From the NCBI GenBank assembly GCA_026874595.1, contig CM049317.1, forward strand, positions 37,108,401-37,172,400: a stretch of 64,000 nt of DNA. The letters are read 5' to 3'. Below, piece after piece: positions 50,253-62,195 of the stretch (positions are counted from its first letter, which is position 1; each line of letters begins with the position of its first letter). The DNA is from Sipunculus nudus. Taxonomy: Eukaryota > Annelida > Sipuncula > Golfingiida > Sipunculidae. The notes under the pieces were generated by a model that was not told the origin of the DNA, ran no database searches, and saw only the letters and a program-made list of their open reading frames with translations. The translations under genes were made by a program, and so were the position numbers.

Positions 50253-51025
50253 TATTTTCATTTGATGACAAATTAATTTATTTGTGTGCACACTTTTTCA
50301 AGAGAGGTGAACTTTGTCACGGTCGGCCCACATTGTAATACTGTAGACCACATTTATATTTTACTCGCTGACAAGTACACCTTTTTAATCGCCTAGGATA
50401 ACCTTGCTTTTAACCGTCAACTGGTGCATAGTACATAGACGTACAAAGTACCTAGTAAATTGGTTATTGAAATAATTAGGCGGTTACCTGCAACAGATAA
50501 AATTTAAAAAAAAATGGTCGAAGAAGATCCCAACATTCTGACTGTGAACCAGAGCCGAAAGTCTATTCGGGAAAATACAATGTTTTAGCAAGACAGATTT
50601 TTTTAACCGATAAAGAGAGCTTCTTCAAATACATCGGTGATAGTTGTAGAGTAACTGACTCTATGTCGACCTAAAACGTTTCAAAAGGAGATGAATACAA
50701 TGATCCACAAATCAGATGAGTTTTAATGAAAACTTTGTTCAATGAATGGGCGCATTCTTTGGGGAATATAAGAGGATTACTGGAATAACAATGACTCGTC
50801 GGGTCACCTTTGAACAAGATAACATATGCGGCATTGACTTGGGTGATGAAGATATTTGAACTTTCAAGCAATTGCAAAATGAGTAAAGACTTTTGTAACT
50901 ACAAAGACTCGTCTACTAAATGACTTTGAATGCAAAGAGAAAGGTGCGAACAATATTACTTACAGTATTGTACAAACACAGTGCTGATGTGTATTGGTTC
51001 TAAAGATACTACACCTTTAATTCAG
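50250..51025. other. Non-coding region
   Basis: No exon, RNA gene or repeat is recognised. Composition becomes slightly richer in CpG towards the palindrome at 51026. Confidence 0.45.
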
Positions 51026-51037
51026 TGCGCATGCGCA
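51026..51037. promoter_or_regulatory. NRF1-like palindrome, candidate promoter
   Basis: TGCGCATGCGCA is a perfect copy of the NRF1 consensus, a site typical of CpG-type promoters of housekeeping genes. Surrounding sequence to about 51130 is richer in CpG than its flanks. A candidate first exon ends about 300 bp downstream. The promoter role is inferred. Confidence 0.45.
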
Positions 51038-51239
51038 TAGGCTGGTTATCGTGAGCACACGGTAAAAGTAAAACGATGCGTGTTGCCTGGCGTACCATTC
51101 ATTGCGGACGTTAAATACAGGTTTCTCTCTGACAGCATAACAACAACAAGGCAAAATAGTTTTTTTATTTAGGAAAATGGGAACCCATTTATTTGTTATT
51201 TGCGTGAACTAGTCATTTTATGGATTCACATCTGGGAAG

Positions 51240-51334
51240 AAGTGGTTTCCTTGTTTTGACTCACAGCAGTGGCAAGGGACGCTGTCACTTCAGGATCGTC
51301 TGGTCAGGGTCTGCAATCATGTTGCACCTGGAAA
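51240..51334 (+). CDS. Candidate first exon of an unknown gene
   Basis: About 300 bp after the NRF1-like site, a segment ends in GAAA followed by GTGAGTAA, a near-perfect splice donor at 51335. An ATG at 51319 would code only M-L-H-L-E before the donor, so the exon would be mostly 5' UTR. No continuing exon can be identified to the right, and no product can be named. The start of transcription is not visible and the left coordinate is approximate. Confidence 0.25.
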
Positions 51335-51340
51335 GTGAGT

Positions 51341-53095
51341 AATATAGCAAACAATTGCTAGAATATAAACTTCCATTACGGTATTCATGTAAAAATCACG
51401 TTATCTTATCTGATTTATTGAAAATAACGTTAGAATAATGAAATTTAGCGGACGCTGGAAGCAGCAGTTGGGCGATAATACGTGAATTTATGATTGTTCA
51501 TATTTTTCATATGGACTAATGGAGGGTTTGCAAAGTACCGCCAGGTATATTGCAGATACCAAATAACAGCAAATGTCTCAAACAATATAATAAATATTAA
51601 TTACTCGAATTATATATGCACCGTTGATCATTTTAATATTTTCATTTTAATAAAATGTTTATCCCAACTGATGCCATAGTGATGGATCAAGTTTTTAGAA
51701 CAGGACGTGCCTAATAGACCTTTCCCATCAATAATATTTCGTTTGCGTGAAACCCTATTTTTCTAGTATTTTTGTAAAGTTTAACTTAACTGCATGTCGT
51801 TTTACAAAAATATATTTTAATTAAATACATTAAACTGTTTATTGACTACATCATGTTCATAAGATACAAATGATATTTCATGTTCATTATGAATCGCTAA
51901 TTCTCTTAATATAAATATGTGTGTGCGTGTGTGTGTTTACCATGAACCTCTTGTACAAGTTGTGGTGGGAAAATATAAACAAATTATATATTTTTTTTCT
52001 TTATGTTTCAGTATATAAATATTACTGATATTTGAAAGAAAATATATTACAATATTGTGTATTGCCATGTTGACATCATGTTTTCGGCATCATTATTACA
52101 TCCAGAACATAGACTGGGCCCTGGTGTGATTGGATGATGTAAGTGTAATGTCTTGGCCGGTATTTAGAAATTAATGAAATCTAGCAATAAACATTATTTT
52201 TATTCTTTCCCAACATTTTGGTCATGTAAGTGAAGGAAGTACTAAGATTGTAAGCTTTATAGCCATGGGGTAATCCTGTGGACCAGTGGCTGCAATCACT
52301 GACGAGCTGATTGTGTTCACAGACTTCTGACATCATGGCAGCCTTTTAACAATAAAACACAACCATATATTTTCTTGTAGAATTCTGCTGAATGCCATGG
52401 CTCATGGGCCTCTAGTTTAAAGTTTCCTTCAACTTACATGAGAACATGTGTAAGCTAATTTATGGACAATGTACGGTTAATACCATCTAGGATAGAAATA
52501 GTAATTTTATAGTAAATATTAACTTGATATTGAGCTCAGCAGCTATAACAATAGGCCTATGTCCAACACTTCCTGTAGGCTTATAGCTGGGAACAAATTG
52601 TTTCTGTTCACACAAGAAAGTTCTTGTGCAACACCATGAATGATCCTGGTGGTATCTTGCAAATTTGCAAAAAAGTCATAGTGGCTTATATTCATGGAGC
52701 TGTGAGAAGCATTTTTTGGAGGAGGGTTACTTCTTCCCCGACCAGTAAGGGCATGAAGACTTACATTTTTGCCCTAACACGTTTGGAACAGATTTGTTGT
52801 ATTTTTAAATTTGACTATACAATCCAATCAATGTTAATATTAAATTGTTCCAGAAGCAGAAAAGCTCTTATTGTAGATTATTTGCAATAGCAAGCGTTTG
52901 CAAAAGAAAAATTGTTCAGGGGAATATTCTGACTGATCTATGAATAAGTGATTAGCAATTTGGCTTACAGTCTTGTATTTAATTGTTTTAGACAACAAAA
53001 CTTTACAAATTTCCCAAAACTATCTGTTCATCAGGTGGTCTAATTGACTTGAGTCCTGAAAATTATCACAAGTTATTTTAAATACATGTGTACAG
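51341..53095. other. Non-coding region, possible intron
   Basis: No exon is recognised. If the candidate exon at 51334 is real, this would be intron. AT-rich, with a short (TG)n near 51920. Confidence 0.4.
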
Positions 53096-53099
53096 AATG

Positions 53100-53350
53100 T
53101 CCAAATTTCGAGACCAGGCTTAGAGGCCTAATGCAAACCTATAAAATGGAATATACATCAAGTGTAATGTTTCTATGATAATATGCTTGACCATTATTTT
53201 AAAAGTACTTGATTATGTACCGAGCAAGTACACATACTAAACATTTTGAAGCCAAGTTCAAAGCACATATTGGACAAACATTACTCCTGGCTTGGATGTA
53301 TACAACACAAAAATGATTGGCGGTGGCACCACAAGTCTTAAGTATCGAAG
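53100..53350 (+). repeat. Dispersed repeat with GGTGGCACCAC core
   Basis: Related to 13000-13190, sharing GGCCTAATGC.AACCT, ACTAAACATTTTGAA and ACAACACAAAAAT.ATTG before GGTGGCACCAC.AGTCTT. Confidence 0.7.
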
Positions 53351-53837
53351 TTGAATGGACATGTAAAAGTTCAGACAGATACTTCAAACCAGTCTCAAAC
53401 CAGGGTTTCCAAATATTATTTCTTATCATGTGCTGCCTGATTGTAATTTGATTGTCTCCGACTTTTAGGATATATATATACAATTGTAGTAAATGGAGCA
53501 CATCTTTGATAAATAAATTGTGCAATTGTCACTGTTATTATTTTCACTCTTTTTTATTTCTAAGATGACTACTCTTCTTCTCCGGAGCACTTTATCTTAA
53601 TTTGGCCATTTGCCTTTGGCAGTCATAAGACCAGGAAGGCATAATGTCTTGTTTATATAACATACCCTTCAGATCACTAGCCTACTGATCATGAAGCCAC
53701 ATGACACTAGGGTTCACATTTCACATGGGTTAAACCTATTTTACCCAGCCTGGGCTCTTCTTGCTGTCTGCAGATGTTCACAAAATAGACTCTTGCTGCA
53801 TATCTAAATGCGGTAGGGATACTTGTCAAGGTGGTGG

Positions 53838-53950
53838 TTAGAGATCAAACTCTTCAGGAGGCAGCTGAGCCAGCAGCTTGCCCTCCACAGTGGTGTCAAT
53901 GTTGGAAATGCAGTTGTCTGGTCGGGTGCATTCAGGATTACCATGCAGTC
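53838..53950 (-). CDS. Candidate 3'-terminal coding exon, unknown protein
   Basis: The minus strand reads ATTTAG followed by 113 bases that end in TAA at 53838-53840. The frame begins with two bases of a split codon, then LHGNPECTRPDNCISNID and LLAQLPPEEFDL before the stop. Composition is clearly more protein-like than the surroundings, with Cys, Pro and acidic residues and codons ending in C or G. I do not recognise the family. A polyadenylation-like AATAAA on the minus strand lies near 53553, about 285 bp downstream. A second candidate exon lies upstream at 54361-54464. A domesticated or old repeat origin cannot be excluded. Confidence 0.45.
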
Positions 53951-54360
53951 CTAAATGGTGACGATCGTAGAGTTTTCGGAGTTAGCAGGTTTCCAGATGA
54001 TATATAAATTTGATCACACCTATCCTATATGCATGATAGATGAAGGATGGTCATCTTGTGAAACAGTACCGGTAATCAACTCCACTTTCCTGTGAACAAT
54101 AATCTGGGGTTCCAGTAAAAGAATTTTGGATTGGATTCAAACAGTAATAATGAAAGTCACTGTACATCCTATAATAAATTGTTAAATTAAAATTTAGTTT
54201 GAATATCAAATCTGTGTAGCAAAACGTTTGAAGCTCTGAAACAATCTTCCAACAAAGGTTATATCACTTTGAACAATGTATATATTTTTCATGTAATTCT
54301 TGTGATGCTTTCATTAAATAAATCACTTAAGAAAAAAACATTGAAGATCTTAGTATAAAC

Positions 54361-54464
54361 CTTTTTGCCTGGCAGCTGTTGTGAATTTAACAGGTTTCTG
54401 AATTTGAGAGCACAGATGCCCTCATGAGTGTCAAGGTTCGTAAAGGAAAGTCTCTGATTGTGCT
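54361..54464 (-). CDS. Candidate internal exon, unknown protein
   Basis: On the minus strand an AG acceptor (GCCAG) precedes a segment coding HNQRLSFTNLDTHEG and ICALKFRNLLNSQQLPGKK, ending at AAG followed by GTTTAT, a weak donor. The frame is open well beyond both borders, so the limits are uncertain. If joined to the exon at 53838-53950 the reading phases do not match directly, so another exon or a different donor would be needed. I do not recognise the family. Confidence 0.3.
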
Positions 54465-54537
54465 CTGGCGGCCATGAGATATAATAGGCAGGTATGTAAT
54501 TCACACGTTCTATTTGAGAAAATACACATGAAAACAA

Positions 54538-55628
54538 GGGACCCATGGGTCACTGTTCTCAGCTGAAGTTGACCTTAAAGGTGAAAATAAAAAATAATAT
54601 AGAAAAGAGATATAGTCTGAGAAGAAGAGGTAATATATGATTTGAGAATTTTTGCAAATGATATTTTGTGATCTGACTATGTGTTTCCTAATGTTGAAAC
54701 TGAAGCATGTAAGCAGTTTGTGAATATAAGATCTATACCATTACCATGATTATTTGTTGGCTTTTTGATAAGCTGTTCACAGTTCAGCAGTTTACACATT
54801 TGTCCAATTAGATCCTTTTTTTATCAAACCATATTTGATTTCTGTCTTATAAAATGTATACAGATGAGTCGGGGGGGGGGGGGGGGGTGAAATGAGAATA
54901 ACTTTACACCTATTACAGCACGGGTGTTCAACCAGTGTTGCATCACTAATAAGGTTACCCAGGGCTGTGGTGACCTGAAGTGGGCGGCCTGGAGCCTGAT
55001 CATGCAAATGAATACAATAGAGCCTCTGAAAAAAATCTTCAAAAACTAACCTAATTTTTTAGCTTTTTTTTACATTTCAAAGTTTATCATATTAAATCCG
55101 TAATTGTGTGTACCTGCTGTGAAAATTTAAGTATTATCACGAAAAAAAGTGCCATGGTTAAAGCTGGGCCAAATTTAAGGTACTGACTTTATATTTGTGC
55201 TAATAACTTTAAATGTTCACAAAATACTGATCTTATTTTAGGTATATACTTGAATCTTGATTAAATTAAGTTAAAACTCTGAAATAAAATCTCTAGCTTC
55301 AACAATTTTCATGTTAAAAGAGTGAATATCTTTCTTTATTTTTACAAAATGCATTATGTTTGGGCGCATAACTTTTACAAATTATGTAATACTGACGTAA
55401 AGGTTTCTAATTGATAATTGAGGGTTTTCCTTCATTTCTCGAAGGAACGAAGTCGCTGTGACCCATTTGTTTGGTTTGGTATGAGATCTTGGTGACATCT
55501 AACAGTATGTCAAATTTTGGACCCGTAGGTCTTACGATATCAAAACGTGCCCGTATTACTGACAGACGGACGGACAATTAATTGACCACGACCATAGCTC
55601 AGATGACTTATAGTCAGCTGAGCTAAAA
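54538..55628 (+). mobile_element. Compact copy of the GGGACCCATGGGTCAC family
   Basis: The left end GGGACCCATGGGTCAC lies at 54538 and the right end TATAGTCAGCTGAGCT at about 55613-55628, giving 1.09 kb. It aligns with the left part of the composite at 10367 (GTTTCCTAATGTTGAAACTG, AGCAGTTTGTGAA) and with its right part (AAATTAAG, GCCATGGTTAAAG, AACGTGCCCGTAT, GGACGGACAA, CAGATGACTTATAGTC). A G run of about 18 lies at 54870. It has no coding capacity. Superfamily unknown. Confidence 0.75.
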
Positions 55629-55629
55629 A

Positions 55630-57925
55630 GTGTCACTGATTGACAGACAGAAGGACAGACAGAGAAGGCGATCACTATAGGGCATCACGTTTCAAGCAGA
55701 GCCCTTATAAAAAAAACCTGATAGATATCCCTTGGAGGAATAGACAAAAGGGATTTGATATATTAGAAAGTTATATATAAATTATCAGGTTTTTATTAGT
55801 TACTGCTTTTAATTATTGCCTGAAGACTACAACACGTTCTGATACTTGGGTTTTAATATGAAGTATAGAATGGTTGTATCACTTTTGGAAAGCCTAAAAC
55901 TGCTAAGTTAAATCACATCAATCCTGAGCTGCCTTTCAATGCTCGTGGGTTGTTTTCTTAGTATTGAAAAGACAATTATTTTTATATTTTATATATAGTA
56001 AGCATTAGCTATATTAAACAGAAACATGCATGTTCACTCAAATGTTTTTACTCAAGTTTTACTGTAAAATACTTTTTATCTAAAAGCTAAGGTTCATGTT
56101 CTTACCTGATTAATAACTAAATATTAAAATAAGTTATTCATGTAAGAAAATGGTGAAAATTAGCTATGCCCTGAAAAAAATATAAGATATCTAAAAAATC
56201 CCTTGGAAATGGAAGTCTTGTAGGAATTGACAACTGCTACCAGGAAGTACTTTGTGGCATATAAGTTTTTCTGAAATGGAACTTAAATAAATATATTTAC
56301 TGAACATGTTTCAACAAAACATATATTTTGCATCTTGATGCAGATTTTTTAAATTCATCTATTTTTGTAGAGACATTTTCTGAAGACTGAGAATTGGCAC
56401 TGAGCTGAAGAATTTCAAGAAACTTTATCACCTTCATTCTTATTTCATTAGCTTGCTTCAATTAACAAGTCATTCAGATAAAATGGCTATACATAATATT
56501 AACAAAACATCTGTAATTTTTAGCTTAAATTGACCTATTATATTTTGAAATACTAAACATTTTCTACATAAAATATTAAATGCTTGGCCTAACTTAATTA
56601 CCCTTAATTTTTTTTCTGTCTAAGCAGAATGAAAGATTTTATTTGGAAGAGGGGTGGAACCCAAACTCTATTTAGATCTAGATTTTCTTTATACCAGGTG
56701 TTTTCCTGTTTCGCTGAAATGTAATTGGTCAAGGGAAAAAATTCCATTTAAAGTGGCTTGGCTACCAAATTTATGGTATAGTCTATTCCGCTAACATCGA
56801 TTTTTTCACATTTATTTTCTCATTGGGCACATAAACCAAAGGGACAAAGGCTGAAAACAGACTATAATAAATGGTCTATGGACAAAGTTGTTTTCAAATA
56901 TTTTGTTAATACCGGTGATAAACAGAAAGACCTTTAATAATATATAGAGACATATATAGAACGTTGATATATTTATAAAGTTCCATATATAGAAATATAA
57001 AAAAAATCACATATTCAAATACTAAATCTTATGAGTATAAGAAATAACAAAAACCATTTTAATTGCAATTAATCACACTTCAATTGGGAATAGATTTATA
57101 TTATACATGGGAAGTTTTGCTTTTTTTCCAAAATAAATTTTGGTTCTAAAATAAAATGGTTTCCTTTGCAACAATTATACATTAAAACAATTTCCAGTAC
57201 TTTCCAGACTGAATGGTTATCTTTAAGCACAAATGTTATCAATGTTAGCCCTTTTACAATGAGTGGCACATTTATACTGGGGGGGGGGGGGGTCCCTTCT
57301 CAGTTACACATTTTTTGTTTGTTTTACATATGAACAATTACCTTTTCTTCTGACTTCACAAGATAATTGCTATCTTATCTTTTACAAGTTTCACAGTAAT
57401 TTCCAAAGTCAAAACGAGCACTTTTGACAGTCTTTGCAAAAGATGCATGCATGCAGGTACATGTATATTTATAAACCCTTGATGTACCAACCTTCATCCA
57501 TTGATATCCTGTATATTATTCTCATTATTATATATCAAAATCTATTATGTCGTCAATATGTAATTCCCCATGACAAGGATATGCCCTGAATATAATTAAA
57601 TAATCTATCATCATCTCTCACAGGCCACATTCAAACTCGGATTGGGTGACAACCCCCGTAACCTTTCTTTGATCCCGTTTGATCCTAACAGAGTTACAAA
57701 GTTTAACCTGTTTATACAATTTTCTCTCTAAGATTTACTCTAATATGTGGACCCAATGTAAAACATTCAACACTAATATGAGGTTGCAACCATAAATACA
57801 TTCATGACAAGCTGTATTGAGAAACACACTGCGGTGTAATGTAGCAATTTACCCATTTTTATTTGTTTTCTCTCTGATAGTTTATAAATAAGGTAATGCC
57901 TCATTCAATGATGAAATTTTTACCT
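55630..57925. other. Non-coding region
   Basis: Starts with a (GACA)-rich stretch at 55640-55660. A G run of about 14 lies near 57281. No exon is recognised between here and the helicase relic. Confidence 0.45.
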
Positions 57926-57926
57926 A

Positions 57927-58418
57927 CCATTTTCCAACAATGTTGCATTCATCAATCACTACAGCGTGAACCAGCTATTGGCTTTCCCGGCTGTTCAACA
58001 GGGTATGTGTTCAGAAGAGCTTCTGGATGACGGGTTCATAGTCTCATATTTCCCATTTTTTATGTCGTAAATATCAGCTGCCTAGCAGGTGGTATCATAT
58101 TTTCCCTCCTTATTACCCCCTTCTCAATCTCTACATGTTCCTATGATATCCAGACGGCATGCTGGGATAACAATTTCCTTCAGTTTCTTCAAATGATCCT
58201 GTTGTATTATATTCAGTGGTACCACAACGAGAATCATCACCTTGTTAGATTGAGTATTGATCTTCATCAGTTCTGGTACAAAATGAAAGATGGGACGTAT
58301 GCCATAGCCAGCCGGTAGGTTTGCTACCACATCAGCATGCTTCTCTGGCATGAATTGCAAACACTCAACTTGCTTAGGACGCAGCTTATGTTTAGGTTTA
58401 ATTTCGTTAAAACATCAC
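57927..58418 (-). pseudogene. RecQ-type DNA helicase relic
   Basis: RecQ helicases unwind DNA 3' to 5' using ATP. On the minus strand a frame begins HKLRPKQVECLQF (the conserved Q/motif 0 region), then DVVANLPAGYG at the Walker A position, LVVVPLNIIQQDHLKKLKE (motif Ia region) and IPACRLD. After a frame change come LLNSRESQ and VHAVVIDECNIVGKW, motif II (the DEAH-type box), near 57927-57975. The Walker A lysine is absent (GYGIR instead of GYGKS), motif II reads DECN, and a stop and frame change separate the two halves. A GGTAGGTAAA near 57920 may be the old exon end. It is a dead copy of part of the helicase core, about 160 residues, with no C-terminal RecA lobe nearby. Confidence 0.75.
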
Positions 58419-58419
58419 A

Positions 58420-60640
58420 AATGTTTCTTCCCAAGTCCATGTCCACTGCTGTCGGATTCACGCCCATTGATCATATTTGGGCTTAAACCTAGCGCCACGT
58501 GCCATTGTTTGTATACATTCACACAGCCACGTCCACGATATCGCCCCGCAATGAACCTTCACGGGTATTGTAACATTTCATAAACAAACAGATAATCATA
58601 TGCTTTATAACCGTTATGTTTTAAATGGATGTTGTCAATGTATGTTATATATTTACTCCGTTGCCTAAATTATTGTAACTTCAATTGCCAGGCGAAATAG
58701 CTTTGACTAGAAATGGTCCCTTGTATTATGCATGGCAGAGATCAATCCCCTTCATTGAAGAATCTCGCATGAGGAGAATGGAACATTAAAGAGCACGTGT
58801 CGCCCCTGTCTGGAAGTCTTATGAAATATAACACAAACCGCCCTGCTCGAGTTGGTGGTCTTGAAAAGAAATAAGTCCACACTGAACAGTGTCATGTGTT
58901 GTAAATGTCCTCCAAACTAAGTTTATTTCAACTCGCTCGCCATCTATTATTAACATTCCCCACCAAAACCTCGCCCTTGTTTTTGTCGCATGTGTATGCG
59001 TCTCTGATTTGTTTCTTTGCACGTCTTTCCAAAAGGTAATCTTCTTTGGTCAAGTCCTTAGTGAAGAATGGGGTTTTGTTTGTTTTTCTATTCAGCTTAG
59101 TGTTTCCTTGCATGTCTTTTCAAAAGGAAATATTCTTTTGTCAAGTCCTCAGTGAAGAATGGGGTTGTTGACAATAGGCAATGGGCAAAGATTATACATT
59201 TAACGGAAATCTTCTCAACGTAAACATATTTTTCTATGGAGATCTTACATGAACGCTAAATTATGTTTCACCTTCCGTGAGAATGGGTGTATAAGTCGTC
59301 TAGATTGCCTGTATATGAGGCAACGGTTTTAGAGAAAAAGGTATGGCTATTTCCGCTCGTAAAATATGTTCTTACTAATCAGAAAGATGATAGTGTTATG
59401 CGCCATCCCCTCATTATTGTTCTGTGGTTCTCTGAATATTTAGTTGTTCCCCGAGTGGCATTACACAACTGTGCTGAGAATATATTGGACCAGAACTTCC
59501 AAAATCCAAATTAAGATATCAATCAGTATGGTCAACAGCAGGAAAAGAAAGGTTATATATGCTTCTCTAAAGGTATAGCCTCCTCTTCGCCATCTGCCAG
59601 TATTCAGCCATGCAACTTGTAAATATAAACCTATTATCTTCAACACCGGCACATTAACAGTTTCAACAAAAAACATTCTACATATCTATATTTTTCAAAG
59701 CGACGGATATGTTCCTGACGGATTCAGTTTCGTTCTATCGGTGAGTAAATATAATTTTAATTATCACATCACTCCACGATACTTACCTCTTCATATATTA
59801 TAAAACATTACATGTATCAACATTATAATATGAAATGCGCATATATAGCGTAATATTGGCTTATTTCCCGTTTGTAAATCATACAGGAAACTTTTCGCTC
59901 ATAACTTTCCAGTACATGTTTACTCTGGTGATGTGGCCGCAAAGGTACCATGGGTGACTTGTTGCGGTGACCGTCTGTTTGAAAATACTTTCCCTATATT
60001 TTCCCTAAATCTGTTGTGAATATACCTTATTATAGCTGCACTGAAATAGTTAGGAGGGAAATAATTGTCATCAGCTTTTATAAACGCACACATAATGTGC
60101 ATATGATGGAAATAGTTGTAAATCCGTTACTAACGAGTACTCAACAAAGACGTGTATTATTCTAATATAATTAGGAATGGTAATATATGATCCCTGCTCT
60201 GCAGACTCATAACCACCCACACGCACACACATATGTAGGATTTTTATATACTGATACATAAAGTATCACTTATATTAGGGATACAACATTTTTTTTTAAA
60301 GTTACACTGTGCATTGTTTGAAATATCGTGATAAGTACAATTGTCTGGTTGACTGATTTCGGCAGAAAAAATCATGATAAGTTTTCATTATCAATTTAAT
60401 AAGAGGCATCTTTAATATTATAAAAAAATGTCAAGTTTTCCTAAGGCTTGGCTTAGTTATTCTTTTCTAATGAAAAAAAATAACATTATTACTTTATGAT
60501 GCATTATCATTCTTTTCTGATGAGCATATGCCAATATTATATTAAATTTGATTGTAGAAAAGGCCATTTGGCCCATGATACAAATATAAATATCAATAAG
60601 TATAATTGATAACCTGCTTATACATATAATATACATACAA
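58420..60640. other. Non-coding region
   Basis: Contains a short direct duplication: CTTTCCAAAAGGTAAT..TC at about 59025 and CTTTTCAAAAGGAAAT..TC at about 59117, each followed by GTCAAGTCCT.AGTGAAGAAT (about 92 bp apart). No exon is recognised. Confidence 0.45.
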
Positions 60641-60722
60641 TTAACACTTTCGCTGCCAATGACGTGTATACACGTCATTAACTATGATTCCCCCAGTGCC
60701 AAGCACGTGTATACACGTCATT
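60641..60722 (+). mobile_element. piggyBac-like terminus
   Basis: TTAA at 60641-60644 is followed by CACTTTCGCTGCCAATGACG and GTGTATACACGTC. A second inverted module, AGTGCCAAGCACGTGTATAC, follows about 30 bp later. TTAA plus a terminal and a subterminal repeat containing GACGTGTATACACGTC is typical of piggyBac elements. The opposite end is not visible before the window ends, so this may be a one-ended remnant. Confidence 0.6.
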
Positions 60723-61570
60723 TATTTATAAGCCATTTTCAGCAGGAATTCTCATAAATTTATCAATAAATTCTTTGCAGATGAGTAGTAGTCCATTTGT
60801 AAAATAGTCTCGCAGTATGAAAAATGAATTGTTTGTTATTCAACAGTGCGCTGCATCATTCGAAAGCAGGAGAGATGTGTAGATGTTGACAAAATCCACG
60901 GCTGTGGTCCATTGCCGTGAAATAACTTTACGACGCGCTTCAGTTTGAAGTCGATTCCTTGTAAGAACACTTCTTTGAATCAAACGAAAGCGGGGATCCA
61001 AAAAATATGTAGCTAGTTTGATATTAGAACATGTTTTGGCCATTTATTTACGAGAGTCCGGGTTGGGAGACCGAGGTGTGATAGATTGCACCTTAAGTGT
61101 GAACTCAAGATAGGGAGGCGTGAGATCGTTCAGGTTTATTGCCCCGCGTGGACAGGGTATTGCGCAATCAGCAACAAAGGGCGCTGGCCACATGATTGAC
61201 ACACGTACAAATCGGCAGTGTAATCAGAACGCGGCTCCAAATGATTCGTTCGGCTTATTTCATGTTTCTTATTTACTTATATATAGATATATGCATATAT
61301 TAGTAACTTGACAAACAAGTGCGCGTAAATTACAAAACTGAAATAATCTCCGTGTTTCGTGTGACTGTTACAATGACGAGGTCAATTGCGTCAAGGCTCA
61401 AGCATGTCGGTATATTGTCTATACAGTCTATGTCGATAATGACTATGTTTGGAAATTACATGTGTAATGTAAAATATTTTTTATATAATTACATTGATTG
61501 GAAGAATCGCTGTGTTCGTTATGAAAGTGTAAAAATGTATGTCTGAGCCCTAAAATTACATGTTTGTAAA
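60723..61570. other. Possible piggyBac interior or flank, no recognised transposase
   Basis: A 67-residue minus-strand frame (60840-61043) includes KLATYFLDPRFRLI, a phrase resembling the LDPRF block of hAT transposases, but nothing around it supports this. The rest shows nothing recognisable. Confidence 0.3.
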
Positions 61571-61597
61571 AACAAAAAAAAAAAAAAAAAAAAAAAA

Positions 61598-61680
61598 TGG
61601 CAACGCGCAGGTTGGAACTCACGCGGTTTGCCCTACAGCACATGTTTACCAACTATTCTAACCACTACGCCATTCTAGCT
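61598..61680 (-). mobile_element. tRNA-Tyr-like SINE head or tRNA pseudogene
   Basis: The minus strand has an A-box-like TGGCGTAGTGGTTAG and a B-box-like GAGTTCCAACC, with CTGTAGG at the anticodon position, matching the GTA anticodon loop of tRNA-Tyr. The acceptor arms do not pair, so it is not an intact tRNA. Downstream on that strand is a T run of about 26, which would end Pol III transcription. It could be a SINE head or a decayed tRNA gene. Confidence 0.5.
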
Positions 61681-62195
61681 CTCTTATTAAATATTGTGTT
61701 TATGGTAATAATACAAATAAATACAAATCGCGCGTGCCCGAAGATACAGTACCGGTATAAAATTTATTTTGTTTAGACATAGACCTATATATGTAAGTGC
61801 CTCTAAGCCATTTGCCTTTTTTTCCAATTCGCATTCGCGCCATTATACACATTTTTATTTAGTTCATCATTTACAATAAATATAGATCTTTATTTGAATC
61901 AGTCGTTAGCTTTATGCTGGTGTCAATATAGACTCTATGAGACCAGTCCACCGGTGCCATGCTTTGACTGCTATCGGTCATTTGGCTCAGTGCCAAACTT
62001 CACACCTCCCCCGAGTTTTATTGCCTCTGTGTTACCCGAAGTCACCCCTTCTTATCAGGTAATACGCGACTCCGGAGATCCCCGATCTTCTGTAGTGGAG
62101 GCGCGTAAGTGCTGCTGCACCAGCAGGCTTGCGGGCAAAAACAAATATTGCCGTCAGCAAAAGTACAGTGGACCGATCGTCACCAAATTATGCCA
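61681..62195. other. Non-coding region downstream of the transposase relic
   Basis: The expected C-terminal part of the transposase to the right is not found here on the minus strand. No other exon is recognised. Confidence 0.4.

Noticed and set aside
60840-61043. hAT transposase fragment from KLATYFLDPRF
   Set aside because: A single short phrase resembles the hAT LDPRF block, without any further block in order. Too weak to list as a transposase.
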